Source: Nocardioides sp. Root122 (GTDB lineage: Bacteria; Actinomycetota; Actinomycetes; Propionibacteriales; Nocardioidaceae). Taken from it: DNA of 64,000 nt. A model generated the notes under the pieces. The model did no database searches. It had not been told where the DNA came from and was given only the letters and a program-made list of their open reading frames with translations. Where the stretch lies: positions 248,001 through 312,000 of the forward strand of contig NZ_LMDE01000011.1 in the NCBI RefSeq assembly GCF_001425025.1, in the 5' to 3' direction. Of this stretch, positions 8,622-17,252 are shown one piece after another; positions within the stretch are counted from its first letter, which is position 1; each line of letters begins with the position of its first letter. The position numbers and the translations under genes were made by a program.

Positions 8622-9326
8622 ATGAGGCGTACGACGGTCGTGACCGTGGCGGTGGCGGCGCTGCTCGGCGCGGGAGCGGGCGCGGCGGTGACGGCGTACG
8701 ACGGCGCGGACCTGCACCACCCGATGACGTTCTCCGGTCCGGCCGGTGCCGGTGCCGACCACATGGACGGACGGTTCGGCGGGCGCTCGGGCACGGGCCA
8801 TGGCATGGGCTTTGGCATGGGTTTTGGCATGGGCTACGGCTCGGGTCACCTCATGGGCCACGGCATGGGTCACGGCATGGGCCAGCACGTCACCGTCACC
8901 AGCGAGCACGAGTTCCTGGTCGAGATGGTGGCCCACCACCAGGAGGCGATCCGGGCGGCACGGGAGCTGGCGCGCTCGGACCGCGCGACCATGCGGGCGT
9001 TCGGCGAGCGCATCGTCGAGGCGCAGTCGGCGCAGGTCGTGCAGATGCAGGCCTGGCTCGACGAGTGGTACGGCGACGACTCCCCGGACGCCGACTACGA
9101 CCCGATGATGCGCGACCTCTCCGGGCTGAGCGGGGACCGTCTCGACCGCACCTTCCTCGAGGACATGGTGTGGCACCACATGGCCGCGGTGATGATGTCG
9201 CAGCACCTGCTGGTCTCCGGCCTGGTCGAGCACGACGAGGTCGCGGCGCTCGCGCGGGACATCCGCGACGAGCAGCGCGCGGAGATCGTCCAGATGCGCC
9301 GCTGGCTCGCCGACTGGTCCCTCTGA
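8622..9326 (+). CDS. DUF305 secreted protein with Gly-Met-His repeats
   Basis: The protein has 234 residues. Residues 1-25 look like a signal peptide or anchor. Residues about 45-87 form a low-complexity tract of GHGMG and FGMG units with many Met and His residues. A DUF305 ferritin-like domain follows, with HH pairs in VEMVAHHQEAI and EDMVWHHMAAVMMSQHLL. DUF305 proteins are often linked to copper handling, and the Met/His tract would suit metal binding outside the membrane; this is inference. The ATG at 8622 has a GGAGGAGG ribosome site, so the longer upstream frame is not used. Confidence 0.78.
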   Translation: MRRTTVVTVAVAALLGAGAGAAVTAYDGADLHHPMTFSGPAGAGADHMDGRFGGRSGTGHGMGFGMGFGMGYGSGHLMGHGMGHGMGQHVTVTSEHEFLVEMVAHHQEAIRAARELARSDRATMRAFGERIVEAQSAQVVQMQAWLDEWYGDDSPDADYDPMMRDLSGLSGDRLDRTFLEDMVWHHMAAVMMSQHLLVSGLVEHDEVAALARDIRDEQRAEIVQMRRWLADWSL

Positions 9327-9395
9327 GCCGCTGGTCCTGAGGCCGCTGGTCTGGAGCACGAGGCGCGCGAGCACCGCGCGCCCGTACGCTGCGCC

Positions 9396-9710
9396 ATGAC
9401 CCCCGCGCGCGTGACCCGGTTCGCCACGCTGTCGCTCGGTGTCCTCTACGTCGCCGCCGGTGCCGCCGAGATCGTCCGGGCGGCCACGAGCACCGGCGAC
9501 GGGGGCGTCATCCTGCCCGGCACGCTCGTCGCGGGCGGGGCGCTCGTGCTCACGGGACTGGCCCTCACCCCGCCCCAGCCGCACGTGGGGCGTGGCCTGG
9601 TGTGCGTCGGGAGCCTGCTGGGCATCCTCGCGACGGCCGGGACCGTCGTGGTGCCGGTGCTCGCGGTCGCCGTGGTGGTCCTGACGCTCCGCGAGACGGT
9701 GTCGGCCTGA
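9396..9710 (+). CDS. Small four-helix membrane protein
   Basis: The protein has 104 residues and about three to four hydrophobic segments separated by short polar turns. No soluble domain is present. I do not recognise the family. A TACGCT hexamer ends 5 bases before the ATG, consistent with leaderless expression. It ends 15 bases before the stop of the convergent SDR gene. Confidence 0.58.
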   Translation: MTPARVTRFATLSLGVLYVAAGAAEIVRAATSTGDGGVILPGTLVAGGALVLTGLALTPPQPHVGRGLVCVGSLLGILATAGTVVVPVLAVAVVVLTLRETVSA

Positions 9711-9725
9711 CGCCCTCGGGGTGCG

Positions 9726-10382
9726 TCAGCCCGCGTAGGGCACCTCGGTGCGCCACGAACCCTCGTCGGCCGTGACGGCGTCCCACAGCGCGTCGGCGAC
9801 CCGGTCGGGGGTGAAGGCGCCGTCGCGGGACAGCGTGCCGCGCACGGTCACCGAGACCGCACGGATGCCCTCGCCGGCGAGCGTCCGGTCGATGCTGTGC
9901 ACCAGGTTGCGCACCCCGGCCTTCTGGACGCCGAGCGACGCGGCGCCCTCCCACGGCTGGTCGGCCGCCATGCTCCCGGTGACGCTGATCCGGCCGCCCG
10001 CCGACATGAAGGGACGCGCGGCCTGGACCGTGGTCAGCAGCGCCCCGACGCCGAGCGCCACGTCCTCGAGGAGCTCGGCGACCGTGAGGGAGAGCGGGTC
10101 CTTCTCGCGGTAGGCGCTGGGGTTGAAGTGCAGCACGTCGATGCGGCCGGCGTGCTCGCCCATGCGGCGTACGGCGTCGCGCGCCGCGGCCTCGTCGGTG
10201 ACGTCGACGACGGCATGGCCGACGGCGGCGCCGCGAGCCTCGAGGTCCGCGACGAGCTCGTCGAGCACGCCCTGGTCCCGGCCCAGGAGGCCGACGTCGT
10301 AGCCCTCGTCGGCGAACCGCCGGGCCACCGACCCGCTCACTCCCGGACCGGCGCCCACCACCACGATGACTGGTCTGCTCAT
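9726..10382 (-). CDS. Short-chain dehydrogenase/reductase-like protein lacking the usual Tyr
   Basis: The 218-residue protein has a Rossmann fold. The cofactor loop is VVGAGPGVSGSVARRFA and the acidic residue after it, VVDVTD, is conserved. The expected catalytic YxxxK motif reads SLGVQKAG, so the Lys is present and the position of the Tyr is Leu. It may therefore bind NAD(P) without normal SDR chemistry, or use another acid. The start is the ATG at 10382. Substrate unknown. Confidence 0.8.
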   Translation of the reverse strand: MSRPVIVVVGAGPGVSGSVARRFADEGYDVGLLGRDQGVLDELVADLEARGAAVGHAVVDVTDEAAARDAVRRMGEHAGRIDVLHFNPSAYREKDPLSLTVAELLEDVALGVGALLTTVQAARPFMSAGGRISVTGSMAADQPWEGAASLGVQKAGVRNLVHSIDRTLAGEGIRAVSVTVRGTLSRDGAFTPDRVADALWDAVTADEGSWRTEVPYAG

Positions 10383-10410
10383 GCCGTCCGTTCTACCGCA
10401 GTTCCGCGGG

Positions 10411-10632
10411 CTAGCGAGAGGACCGGTTGCCCGGCTCCGGAGGGTTGTGCCGCGGTGCGGCGTTGGGACCCTGGGTGCCTTCCTGGGTGTCGCCGGACTC
10501 GCCCTCCGGCTGGGCGGCGACCGAGTCACCGGGGCTGATGGGCGTCGGCTCGCCGCCCTCGGGCGCCAGCTCGGAGACCTGGCCGTCCTGCTCCTGCGAC
10601 TGCTCCTGCGATGAGTCGTGGTCGTGCGTCAT
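10411..10632 (-). CDS. Short acidic disordered protein
   Basis: The protein has 73 residues and is rich in Gln, Glu, Gly and Pro. It has no hydrophobic core and is likely disordered. The evidence that it is real is an AGGAGG ribosome site 7 bases before the ATG at 10632 and its placement between independent genes. Short proteins of this kind are common in Nocardioides and are unassigned. Confidence 0.55.
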   Translation of the reverse strand: MTHDHDSSQEQSQEQDGQVSELAPEGGEPTPISPGDSVAAQPEGESGDTQEGTQGPNAAPRHNPPEPGNRSSR

Positions 10633-10743
10633 GCGGGGCCTCCTGGTGGAGTCGGGGAAGGCTCCACGCAACCACCGTGCGCGCGCCGGCGGCTCACCTG
10701 CGCGGGTGGTGGCTGCCGCAGCGGCGCTGGCTACGGTCGAGGC

Positions 10744-11730
10744 ATGACCCGCTTCGGATACACCCTGATGACCGAGCAGAGCGGACCGCGGGAGCTGGTG
10801 GGCTACGCCGTCGCCGCCGAGCGGACCGGCTTCGACTTCGAGGTGATGAGCGACCACTTCTCGCCCTGGCTCACCGAGCAGGGGCACGCGCCCTACGCCT
10901 GGACCACGCTCGGCGCGGTCGCCCAGGCCACCGAGCGCGTGGGGCTGATGACCTACGTGACCTGCCCGACGCTGCGCTACCACCCCGCCGTGGTCGCCCA
11001 GAAGGCAGCGACGCTGCAGATCCTCGCCGAGGGCCGGTTCATCCTGGGCCTGGGCAGCGGCGAGAACCTCAACGAGCACGTGGTCGGCGAGGGATGGCCC
11101 GCGATCGGCGAACGCCAGGACCTGCTGGCGGAGGCGATCGAGGTGATCCGCGCGCTGCACACCGGCGAGCTCGTCGACCACCGAGGCGAGTTCTTCCAGG
11201 TCGACTCCGCCCGCATCTGGGACCTCCCCGACGAGGGCGTCGAGATCGGTGTCGCCGTCGCCGGCGACCGGGCCATCGAGCAGTTCGCGCCGCTCGCGGA
11301 CCACTGCATCGCGGTCGAGCCCACGGGCGAGATCATCGAGAGCTGGAACGACGTCGACGGAGCGCCCCGCGTCGGGAAGGATGCCCGCGCGATCGGTCAG
11401 ATCCCGATCTGCTGGGACCCCGACGAGGACGCGGCCGTGGCCCGTGCGCACGAGCAGTTCCGGTGGTTCGGCGGCGGCTGGTCGGTCAACGCCGACCTCC
11501 CCACCCCCGCCGGCTTCTCGGGCGCGACGACCTTCGTCCGGCCCGAGGACGTCGCCGAGTCGATCCCCTGTGGCCCCGACCTCGACGAGATCGTCGAGGC
11601 CGTGTCCGCCTACTGGGAGGCCGGCTTCACCGACGTGGCGCTGGTGCAGGTCGGCGACGAGGGGCAGCAGCGCTTCCTCGACGAGGCGGCCGGCCCGCTG
11701 CTCGAGAAGCTGCGGTCGGCCGCCCCCTGA
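10744..11730 (+). CDS. F420-type LLM class oxidoreductase (TIGR03557-like)
   Basis: The 328-residue TIM-barrel protein belongs to the luciferase-like family. The pattern FGYTLMTEQSGP, EVMSDHFSPWLTEQGH, YVTCPTLRYHPAVVAQKAAT and LGLGSGENLNEHV matches the subgroup of F420-dependent dehydrogenases related to glucose-6-phosphate dehydrogenase. The substrate cannot be told from sequence. TACGGT ends 6 bases before the ATG, which suggests a leaderless message and also supports this start over longer frames. Confidence 0.85.
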   Translation: MTRFGYTLMTEQSGPRELVGYAVAAERTGFDFEVMSDHFSPWLTEQGHAPYAWTTLGAVAQATERVGLMTYVTCPTLRYHPAVVAQKAATLQILAEGRFILGLGSGENLNEHVVGEGWPAIGERQDLLAEAIEVIRALHTGELVDHRGEFFQVDSARIWDLPDEGVEIGVAVAGDRAIEQFAPLADHCIAVEPTGEIIESWNDVDGAPRVGKDARAIGQIPICWDPDEDAAVARAHEQFRWFGGGWSVNADLPTPAGFSGATTFVRPEDVAESIPCGPDLDEIVEAVSAYWEAGFTDVALVQVGDEGQQRFLDEAAGPLLEKLRSAAP

Positions 11731-11733
11731 CGC

Positions 11734-12756
11734 TCAGCGCCAGCCGAGGTCCGGAGCCACTGCGGTGAGGACCGACTCGAGGATGTGGGCGTTGTAGTCC
11801 ACACCGAGCTGGTTGGGCACCGTCAGCAGCACCGTGTCGGCCGCGGCGATCGCCTCGTCGTCGGCCAGCTCCTTGACCAGCACCTCCGGCTCGGCGGCGT
11901 ACGTCCTGCCGAAGACCGCCCGCAGGTTGGCCTCGATCTGGCCGAACTGGTCGGAGCTGGTGCCCTCGTGGCCGAAGTACATCCGGTCCAGGTCGGTCGT
12001 GATCGGCATGATCGACCGACTCACCGACACGCGGGGCTCGCCCTCGTGGCCCGCGGCGCGCCATGCCTCGCGGTAGACCTCGATCTGCTTGCGCTGCTGG
12101 ACGTGGAAGGGCTCGCCGGTCTCGTCGGCCTTGAGCGTCGAGCTCATCAGGTGCATGCCCCGCTCGGCAGCCCACCTGGCCGTCGCGTCGGAGGCGGCGC
12201 CCCACCAGATGCGCTGACGCAGGCCCTCGGAGTGCGGCTCGACGCGCAGCAGGCCCGGCGGGTTGGGAAACATCGGCCGCGGGCTCGGCTGGGCGAACCC
12301 CTCGCCCTCGAGCACCTGCAGGAACACCTCGGTGTGGCGGCGCGCCATGTCGGCCTGGTCCTCGCCGTCGGCGGGCTGGTAGCCGAAGTAGCGCCAGCCG
12401 TCGACGACCTGCTCCGGTGATCCCCGGCTGATGCCGAGCTGCAGCCGGCCGCCGGAGATGAGGTCGGCCGACCCGGCGTCCTCGGCCATGTAGAGCGGGT
12501 TCTCGTAGCGCATGTCGATCACGCCGGTGCCGATCTCGATGCGGCTGGTGCGCGCGCCCACGGCCGCGAGCAGCGGGAAGGGCGAGGCGAGCTGGCGCGC
12601 GAAGTGGTGCACGCGGAAGTACGCGCCGTCGGCGCCGAGCTCCTCCGCCGCGACCGCGAGGTCGATCGACTGCAGCAGGGTGTCGGAGGCGGTCCGCACC
12701 GCCGACTGCGGCGAGTCGGTCCAGTGGCCGAAGTTCAGGAAGCCGATCTTCTTCAT
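11734..12756 (-). CDS. LLM class flavin-dependent oxidoreductase
   Basis: This 340-residue luciferase-like monooxygenase family protein has FLNFGHWTDSPQSAVRTA at the N-terminus, FRVHHFARQLASPFPLLAAVG, and IEIGTGVIDMRYENPLYMAEDAG. It probably uses FMN. The substrate is unknown. It is convergent with the F420-type relative just downstream but clearly of a different subgroup, so the two are not a recent duplication. The ATG at 12756 lies 14 bases after the CDF transporter stop. Confidence 0.85.
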   Translation of the reverse strand: MKKIGFLNFGHWTDSPQSAVRTASDTLLQSIDLAVAAEELGADGAYFRVHHFARQLASPFPLLAAVGARTSRIEIGTGVIDMRYENPLYMAEDAGSADLISGGRLQLGISRGSPEQVVDGWRYFGYQPADGEDQADMARRHTEVFLQVLEGEGFAQPSPRPMFPNPPGLLRVEPHSEGLRQRIWWGAASDATARWAAERGMHLMSSTLKADETGEPFHVQQRKQIEVYREAWRAAGHEGEPRVSVSRSIMPITTDLDRMYFGHEGTSSDQFGQIEANLRAVFGRTYAAEPEVLVKELADDEAIAAADTVLLTVPNQLGVDYNAHILESVLTAVAPDLGWR

Positions 12757-12770
12757 GACTGGTTCAACGC

Positions 12771-13709
12771 TCAACCACCCTGGTTGTTCCCGGGGACCTG
12801 CCCCTCGACCGGCGTACGGCCGGGCGCGGCGAGCGACAGCACGGCGCGGGCGATCTCGGGGCGCTCCTCGAGGTGGTCCTCCAGCCGCTGCAGCTCCTCG
12901 GCGGCCTGGCTCTCGGTGTCGTCGCCGACGAGGTCCACCGAGCCGACGAGGAAGATCTTGCCGGGACCGACGTACTCCAGGTGGAGGGTGCTGACGCTCT
13001 CGACCTCGGGCCGCTCGCGCAGCCACCCGAGCACGGTGGCGTGGATGCGCGGGTCCGCGATCTGGCCGACGAGGAAGTCCATGTTGCGGCGCAGCAGGTA
13101 GATGGCGACGAAGCCGAGCAGCAGGCCCACCAGGATCGAGCCGATGGCGTCCCAGACCGGCTGGTGGGTGGCCTGGTGGAGGGCCAGGCCGGTCACCGCG
13201 ATGACGATGCCGACCAGGGCCGCGGCGTCCTCGAAGAAGACCGCGCGGAGGGTCGGGTTCGAGGTCTTGTCGAGGAAAGTCACGCGGCTCACCTCGGCCT
13301 TGCGGGCACCACGGCGCACCTCGCGGCGGGCCTGGAAGAAGGAGATGCCCTCGAGCACGAAGGCCGCACCGAGGACGAGGTAGGCCCAGAGGTAGTCGGC
13401 CTCCGCCTCCTCCGCCGTCAGCGACTGGATGCCGTGCCACACCGAGACCGCCGCGCCCACGCCGAACAGCCCGAAGGCGGCGATCATCGACCACACATAG
13501 GCCTCGCGGCCGAAACCGAGCGGGTGCGTCTGGTCCGCGGGCTTCTCTGCGCGCCGCTCTGCGACGAGGAGGAACACCTCGTTGCCGGCGTCGGCCCACG
13601 AGTGCGCGGCCTCGGCCACCATCGAGGCGGACCCGGTGAGGACCGCGACGACGCTCTTGAGGACGGCGAGGACCGTGTTCGCGGTCAGGGCGATGACGAC
13701 GGTGAGCAC
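12771..13709 (-). CDS. CDF family divalent metal cation transporter
   Basis: The 312-residue cation diffusion facilitator has about six membrane helices and a cytoplasmic C-terminal domain. The family metal-site helix is visible as EAAHSWADAGNEVFL, and the second metal helix as FFEDAAALVGIVIAV. Such proteins export zinc, iron, manganese or similar ions in exchange for protons. The metal cannot be chosen from sequence. The GTG at 13709 begins directly in the first membrane helix, so the start could be slightly further upstream. Confidence 0.85.
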   Translation of the reverse strand: MLTVVIALTANTVLAVLKSVVAVLTGSASMVAEAAHSWADAGNEVFLLVAERRAEKPADQTHPLGFGREAYVWSMIAAFGLFGVGAAVSVWHGIQSLTAEEAEADYLWAYLVLGAAFVLEGISFFQARREVRRGARKAEVSRVTFLDKTSNPTLRAVFFEDAAALVGIVIAVTGLALHQATHQPVWDAIGSILVGLLLGFVAIYLLRRNMDFLVGQIADPRIHATVLGWLRERPEVESVSTLHLEYVGPGKIFLVGSVDLVGDDTESQAAEELQRLEDHLEERPEIARAVLSLAAPGRTPVEGQVPGNNQGG

Positions 13710-13770
13710 CCGACCACCCTGCCCGACCGGGGCGCCCGCCGTCAGCCCCGTCGGGGTAGTGCGCTCCGGG

Positions 13771-14475
13771 CTAGGGCCGGGCGAGCGCGAAGTCGACGGC
13801 AGCGCGCGCGTGCAACGCGGTGGTCGCGAAGACGGGTACGTCGACGTCGTCGGGGCCGATGAGCAGCTCGATCTCGGTGCAGCCGAGCACCACTCCCCCG
13901 GCGCCGCGGTCGACCAGGCGCCGCACCACGTCGACGTACGCCTCCCGGGACTCGTCGCGGACCACCCCGAGCACCAGCTCGTCGTAGATCACGTCGTGGA
14001 CCAGGGCGAGGTCGGCGGGCTCCGGGACGAGGACCTCCACGCCGTGCGAGCGCAGCCGGTCGGCGTAGAACGGCTGCTCCATCGTGAAGCGCGTGCCGAG
14101 CAGCGCCACCCGGTCGAGCCCGGCCGCCTTCACGGCGTCGGCCGTGACGTCGGCGAGGTGGATCAGCGGGATCCCGACGGCCGCCTCGATCGCGTCGGCC
14201 ACCTTGTGCATGGTGTTGGTGCACAGCACGACACACTCCGCGCCCGCCGTTTCGAGGGCGCGGGCCTCGTCGGCCAGCAGCGCGCCCGCGGCCGCCCAGT
14301 CGCCGGCGACCTGCAGGGCCTCGACCTCGGCGAAGTCCACCGACGCCATCACCAGCCGGGCGGAGTGGAAGCCGCCGAGGCGCTCGCGCACGTCCTCGTT
14401 GAGCAGCCGGTAGTAGAGCGCGGTGCTCTCCCAGCTCATCCCGCCCAGCAGCCCGATCCTGCGCATCGACTCCAT
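13771..14475 (-). CDS. Aspartate/glutamate racemase family protein
   Basis: The 234-residue protein has the two catalytic cysteines of the family, in CVVLCTNTMHK and GVVLGCTEIELL. The family interconverts L- and D-amino acids without a cofactor. RIGLLGGMSWESTALYY marks the N-terminus. Three start codons compete (14490, 14475 and 14466) and none has a strong ribosome site. 14475 gives the usual length. The gene is divergent from the large FAD protein. Confidence 0.83.
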   Translation of the reverse strand: MESMRRIGLLGGMSWESTALYYRLLNEDVRERLGGFHSARLVMASVDFAEVEALQVAGDWAAAGALLADEARALETAGAECVVLCTNTMHKVADAIEAAVGIPLIHLADVTADAVKAAGLDRVALLGTRFTMEQPFYADRLRSHGVEVLVPEPADLALVHDVIYDELVLGVVRDESREAYVDVVRRLVDRGAGGVVLGCTEIELLIGPDDVDVPVFATTALHARAAVDFALARP

Positions 14476-14533
14476 GGCGCCATTCAACACGCGCGGCCGT
14501 TGACTCGTGCTGCCGAGCGCACCCTTGCTACCT

Positions 14534-14556
14534 TAGTCCAGTAATTCACTGGACTA
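14534..14556. promoter_or_regulatory. Perfect inverted repeat before the FAD-TTC38 fusion gene
   Basis: TAGTCCAGT, five bases, ACTGGACTA: the two 9-base arms match exactly. It sits 20 bases upstream of the ATG at 14577 and about 60 bases upstream of the racemase start. In an otherwise GC-rich gap this is the obvious repressor or activator site. The cognate regulator is not recognised in the window. Confidence 0.72.
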
Positions 14557-14576
14557 TTGGCGACAGGGGTCATGCG

Positions 14577-17231
14577 ATGGCGACGAACGAGGGCGACTGC
14601 CGGGTCGTGGTGGTCGGTGCAGGGGCAGGCGGGACGCTGGTCGCGACCCACCTGGTCACCGCGCTCTCCTCCCGCTTCCGCGTCGAGCTGGTCGACGCCG
14701 TGCCCACCACCGGGCGCGGGCAGGCCTACTCGACGACGGACGAGCGTCACCTCCTCAACGTCCCCGCCTCCGGCATGAGCGCGTTCCCGCGCGACCCGGA
14801 GCACTTCCTGCGCTGGCTGCGCAACCACCACGACCCCGGCTTCCAGCCCCACGACTTCGCGCCCCGCGCGGTCTTCGGGCGCTACGTGGAGAGCCTGCTC
14901 ACCACCGCCGCGGAGTTCCCCGGCAACGCCCGTCTCGTACGACGTCGCGCCGAGGTCGTCGACATCGCCGGGGCCGGCACGGGCTTCGTCGTCGAGCTCG
15001 CCGACGGCGAGCGGGTCGAGGCACGCGCCGTCGTCCTGGCCACCGGCAGCCGGCCGGGCACCCACTGGGCACCCGCCGAGCTCGCGGCCGACCCGCGACT
15101 CATCGCCGACCCGTGGACACAGGGGATCCCCGGGGACGGCGATGTCCTCATGCTCGGCTCCGGCCTCACCATGGTCGACCTCGCGATCAGCGCCGACCGA
15201 CCCGGCCGCACCGTCCACGTCGTGTCGCGCAACGACGTCGTGCCGGAGCGCCACGTGCTGCCCACGACGCCGCCGGTCCCGCCGCCGCCCGGGATCACCC
15301 GCACGCAGGGCATCGAGGCGCTCCGCTCGACCCTGACGGCGCACGTGGCCGAGACGGTCGCGAGCACCGGCGACTGGCGGGCCGCGATCGACGGCCTGCG
15401 CCCCGTGACGGCCCAGCTCTGGCGCGGCCTGTCCGATGCCGACAAGCGCCGCTTCGTCGCCGAGGACGCCCGCACCTGGGACGTCCACCGCCACCGGATG
15501 GCACCCGCCACCCACGCGCGCTTCGAGCAGGTCGCGTCGAGCGGCCGGCTCCGGCGCCACCGCGGCACGATCGCGACGGTCCGCCCCACCGAGGAGGCCC
15601 TGCACGTCACCCTCGACGACGGCACCGAGCTGAGCGTGGCCGCGGTCGTCAACTGCACCGGTCCGGTGGGCTCGATCGCCGCCGACCCGCTGCTCGCCCG
15701 CCTGGCCCGCACGGGCCTGGTGCGCCCCGGACCGGCCGGCCTCGGCATCGACACCGCCGACGACGGCCGCATCGTCGGCACGCTGCCCGAGACGCGCCCG
15801 TTCCTCGCCGTCGGGTCGCTGCGCCGCGGCAACCTGTGGGAGTCCACTGCGATGCCGGAGATCCGGGAGCAGGCCTACGACGTCGCCCGCGTGGTGGCCC
15901 GCTCCATGCACGGCGAGTCCCGCCGTCGGCCCGCCGACCCCTACGGCCTGACCCTCTCCACCAACCGCCGCGCCGCGCGCCGCTACAACGCCGCCCTCGG
16001 TCGGCTGCTGCGCCTCCAGGACGGCGTCGAGGAAGGTCTCGCCGAGGCCGTCGCCGCCGACCCGGACTTCGTCCAGGCGCACGCCGCGCTGGCCCTGCTG
16101 GGCCACGAGTGGGGCGCCACCGCGCACTGGCGCGCCTCCCTGCGGGCCGCGCACCGCGCCGCGGCCGGGCGCCACCTCGACGACCGCGAGTGCAGCTTCC
16201 TCGACGCCGTCACCACCCGCCTGCGCTCCGACGAGCCGACCGGCGCGGCGGCCCTGCTGCGCCACGTGCGGCTGTTCCCCCGCGACGCGCTGGCGGTCAG
16301 CGTCGCCGTACCCACCGTCGCCTTCGGTGGACTCACCAGCGGCACGCAGACCGCCGAGCTGGTCGAGTCACTCGGCCGCTCCTACGGCGACGACTGGTGG
16401 TACGCCGGCCAGCTCGCGTTCGTCCGCCAGGACCAGGAGCGGTGGAGCGAGGCCGAGGACCTGTCCGCCTACGCCCTCTCGGTCGAGCCGGCCTCCGGCC
16501 ACGCGGTCCACGCCCGCGCCCATGTCTTCTACGAGACCGGCCGGCACGCCGAGGGCCTGGTCTGGCTCGACGAGTGGATCCGCACCCGCGGGCCGGAGGC
16601 CAACCACCGCTCCCACTTCTCCTGGCACGCCGCCCTGCACGAGCTGATGCAGGACGACGTCGAGGCCGTACGCCGTCGCTACCGTCGGGAGCTCGACCCG
16701 TCCGTGGTCAGCGGCAGCCGGGTCGTCGTCGACAGCGGTGCGCTGCTGTGGCGCGGCCGGGTCACCGGTGCCTGGACCGACGACCTGTCGGTCGGGGAGG
16801 TCCGGGCCGCCGCCCCGAAGGACTGGCTCTCCGCTCCCCCGACGCCGTTCGCCGCGATGCACGGCGCGGTCCTGCTCGCGGCCGACGGTGACGCGGGCGG
16901 GCTCACCCGGCTGGCCGAGCAGGCCTCGCGCAGCGACGACCGCGTCTTCCTTGAGGTGGTCTCGCCGCTGTGCACCGCACTGGTGTCGGTCGTCGAGGAG
17001 CGCTGGACCGCAGCGGCGGCCACGCTCACCGCGGTGGTCGCCACGATGGACCCGCTCGGCGGCAGCAAGGCGCAGCGCGAGGTCGTCGAGGACACGCTGG
17101 TCCACGCCCTCGCGATGGCCGGGCGCACAACCGAGGCCGCCGCGGTGCTCGACGAGCGTCTCTCCCGCCGCTCCTCCGCCCTCGACGCTCGCCGCCGCGC
17201 GGCCGTGGCCGCCGATCTGGCTGCGCGGTGA
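14577..17231 (+). CDS. FAD/NAD(P)-binding protein fused to a TTC38-like TPR domain
   Basis: The protein has 884 residues. The first 450 residues are an FAD/NAD(P)-binding oxidoreductase of the COG4529/YdhS type: VVVVGAGAGGTLVATHL at the N-terminus, a second dinucleotide site at VLMLGSGLTMVDLAIS, and LATGSRPGTHW. From about residue 453 (DPYGLTLSTNRRAARRYN) to the end it resembles the TPR-repeat protein TTC38, with HAVHARAHVFYETGRHAEGL and HFSWHAALHELMQDD. Both halves look complete and there is no frameshift between them. The reaction and substrate are unknown. AGGGG lies about 9 bases before the ATG. Confidence 0.78.
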   Translation: MATNEGDCRVVVVGAGAGGTLVATHLVTALSSRFRVELVDAVPTTGRGQAYSTTDERHLLNVPASGMSAFPRDPEHFLRWLRNHHDPGFQPHDFAPRAVFGRYVESLLTTAAEFPGNARLVRRRAEVVDIAGAGTGFVVELADGERVEARAVVLATGSRPGTHWAPAELAADPRLIADPWTQGIPGDGDVLMLGSGLTMVDLAISADRPGRTVHVVSRNDVVPERHVLPTTPPVPPPPGITRTQGIEALRSTLTAHVAETVASTGDWRAAIDGLRPVTAQLWRGLSDADKRRFVAEDARTWDVHRHRMAPATHARFEQVASSGRLRRHRGTIATVRPTEEALHVTLDDGTELSVAAVVNCTGPVGSIAADPLLARLARTGLVRPGPAGLGIDTADDGRIVGTLPETRPFLAVGSLRRGNLWESTAMPEIREQAYDVARVVARSMHGESRRRPADPYGLTLSTNRRAARRYNAALGRLLRLQDGVEEGLAEAVAADPDFVQAHAALALLGHEWGATAHWRASLRAAHRAAAGRHLDDRECSFLDAVTTRLRSDEPTGAAALLRHVRLFPRDALAVSVAVPTVAFGGLTSGTQTAELVESLGRSYGDDWWYAGQLAFVRQDQERWSEAEDLSAYALSVEPASGHAVHARAHVFYETGRHAEGLVWLDEWIRTRGPEANHRSHFSWHAALHELMQDDVEAVRRRYRRELDPSVVSGSRVVVDSGALLWRGRVTGAWTDDLSVGEVRAAAPKDWLSAPPTPFAAMHGAVLLAADGDAGGLTRLAEQASRSDDRVFLEVVSPLCTALVSVVEERWTAAAATLTAVVATMDPLGGSKAQREVVEDTLVHALAMAGRTTEAAAVLDERLSRRSSALDARRRAAVAADLAAR

Positions 17232-17252
17232 CGCCGGACGGTCGGCGTACGG

